The position numbers were made by a program, and so were the translations under genes. The notes under the pieces are model-generated. The model worked only from the letters and a program-made list of their open reading frames with translations, was not told the origin of the DNA and did not search any database. A stretch of DNA of 26,195 bases from Chloroflexota bacterium (GTDB lineage: Bacteria > Chloroflexota > UBA5177 > JANWHV01): contig JAICHN010000012.1 in NCBI GenBank assembly GCA_025924845.1, positions 1-26,195 of the forward strand, given 5' to 3'. This document shows, one piece after another, positions 25,549-26,195 of this stretch. Position 1 is the stretch's first letter. Each line of letters opens with the position of its first letter.

Positions 25549-26195
25549 ATGAGCGAGACGATACCCGTGGTGGAGGGCTATATTCCGTTCAAAGGGCATC
25601 GGGTGTGGTATCGGATCGTGGGCGAGGCGGAGACGCCCGGCAAGCTGCCGTTGCTCACCCTCCACGGCGGTCCCGGCGCCACACACGATTACCTTGAGTC
25701 GCTCGATGCGTTCGCCGAAACGGGGCGGCGAGTAATCTATTATGATCAGCTCGGCTGCGGTCGGTCGAGCACCCCGTCGAACCCCACTCAATGGACCGTC
25801 GCTCTGTTCAAGGAAGAGATTGATGTGGTACGAGCAGCCCTGAACCTCGACCAGATCCATCTCCTGGGCCAATCATGGGGCGGCATGTTGGGCATGGAAT
25901 ATGCCATCGGCCACCCGAAGGGCGTGGAGAGTTTGATCGTGGCAAGCTCGCCTGCCTCGATGATCCAATGGGTGAGCGAAGCAAACCGCCTCCGCGAGGA
26001 GTTGCCGCCTGAGGTGCAGAAGACGCTCCTGGCCCACGAGGAGGCCGGCACGACCGGCGATCCGGCCTACGAGGAGGCCATGATGGTCTTCTATGGTAGG
26101 CACGTATGCCGACTGGACCCGCTACCCGATTTTGTCGCTCGTTCGTTTGCCGCCCTTGCCGTGAACCCCGAGGTATACCACACGATGAACGGCCC
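25549..26195 (+). CDS. Proline iminopeptidase-type alpha/beta hydrolase (S33), C-terminus cut by window edge
   Basis: 215 residues are visible from ATG 25549. Family features of proline iminopeptidase/tricorn-factor F1-like S33 peptidases: oxyanion HGGPGATHDYL (39-49), YYDQLGCGRSS (64-74) and nucleophile S109 in GQSWGGMLG. Such enzymes release N-terminal proline or other residues from short peptides; some relatives act as amino-acid amidases. The acid and histidine of the triad lie beyond the window. GAGGGGACAGG precedes the start. The alpha/beta cap region begins near residue 135. It follows the possible 52-codon gene by nine bases. Confidence 0.9.
   Translation, partial: MSETIPVVEGYIPFKGHRVWYRIVGEAETPGKLPLLTLHGGPGATHDYLESLDAFAETGRRVIYYDQLGCGRSSTPSNPTQWTVALFKEEIDVVRAALNLDQIHLLGQSWGGMLGMEYAIGHPKGVESLIVASSPASMIQWVSEANRLREELPPEVQKTLLAHEEAGTTGDPAYEEAMMVFYGRHVCRLDPLPDFVARSFAALAVNPEVYHTMNG

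Overview
The window is a GC-rich bacterial chromosome segment with tightly packed genes on both strands, many joined by 4-base ATGA/GTGA overlaps. Gene content includes DnaA, type I signal peptidase, RNase Z, a gap-pgk-tpiA glycolysis cluster, a 2-oxoglutarate dehydrogenase E1-E2 pair, a tandem pair of dynamin-like GTPases, and paired sugar epimerase/oxidoreductase genes. This is best compatible with Chloroflexota (Ktedonobacteria- or Thermomicrobia-like) or a neighbouring terrestrial lineage. That placement is an inference from family flavour and base composition, not a phylogenetic result.

Layout: 1-590 (-) is the N-terminal part of ThiD, cut by the window edge. Divergent from it, 668-5231 (+) is a three-gene, overlap-coupled operon: an M48 metallopeptidase followed by two different dynamin-like GTPases. 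dnaA (-) meets this operon tail to tail, the two stop codons interlocking in one CTAG. An isolated cheB (-) lies upstream of dnaA. A tRNA-Arg(UCG) and lepB follow on (+), then a HAD phosphatase (-) and an acyl-CoA-dehydrogenase-like flavoprotein (+). The latter converges, through a perfect 16-bp hairpin, on the (-) operon gap - pgk - tpiA. Upstream of gap lies a secreted CAP-domain protein (-), divergent from mgtC (+) across a spacer holding a perfect 26-bp tandem duplication with an internal palindrome. sucA-sucB (+) end in a perfect 22-bp hairpin. A TIM-barrel sugar isomerase and a Gfo/Idh/MocA dehydrogenase (+) converge with overlap on a (-) run of NAD-dependent epimerase, RNase Z and alpha/beta hydrolase. 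The right edge carries a probable 52-codon small gene and the start of a proline-iminopeptidase-type hydrolase, cut by the window end.

Most of the window is housekeeping: central carbon metabolism, replication initiation, protein export and tRNA processing. The stretch that looks like a dedicated and little-described system is the M48-dynamin-dynamin operon. It pairs the same two protein classes as the mitochondrial OMA1 protease and its dynamin substrate OPA1, so a membrane-stress or membrane-remodelling (possibly defensive) role is a testable hypothesis. The second unexplained feature is the 26-bp tandem operator-like repeat between the CAP-protein gene and mgtC. I found no insertion sequence, prophage, CRISPR array, rRNA or recognised riboswitch.
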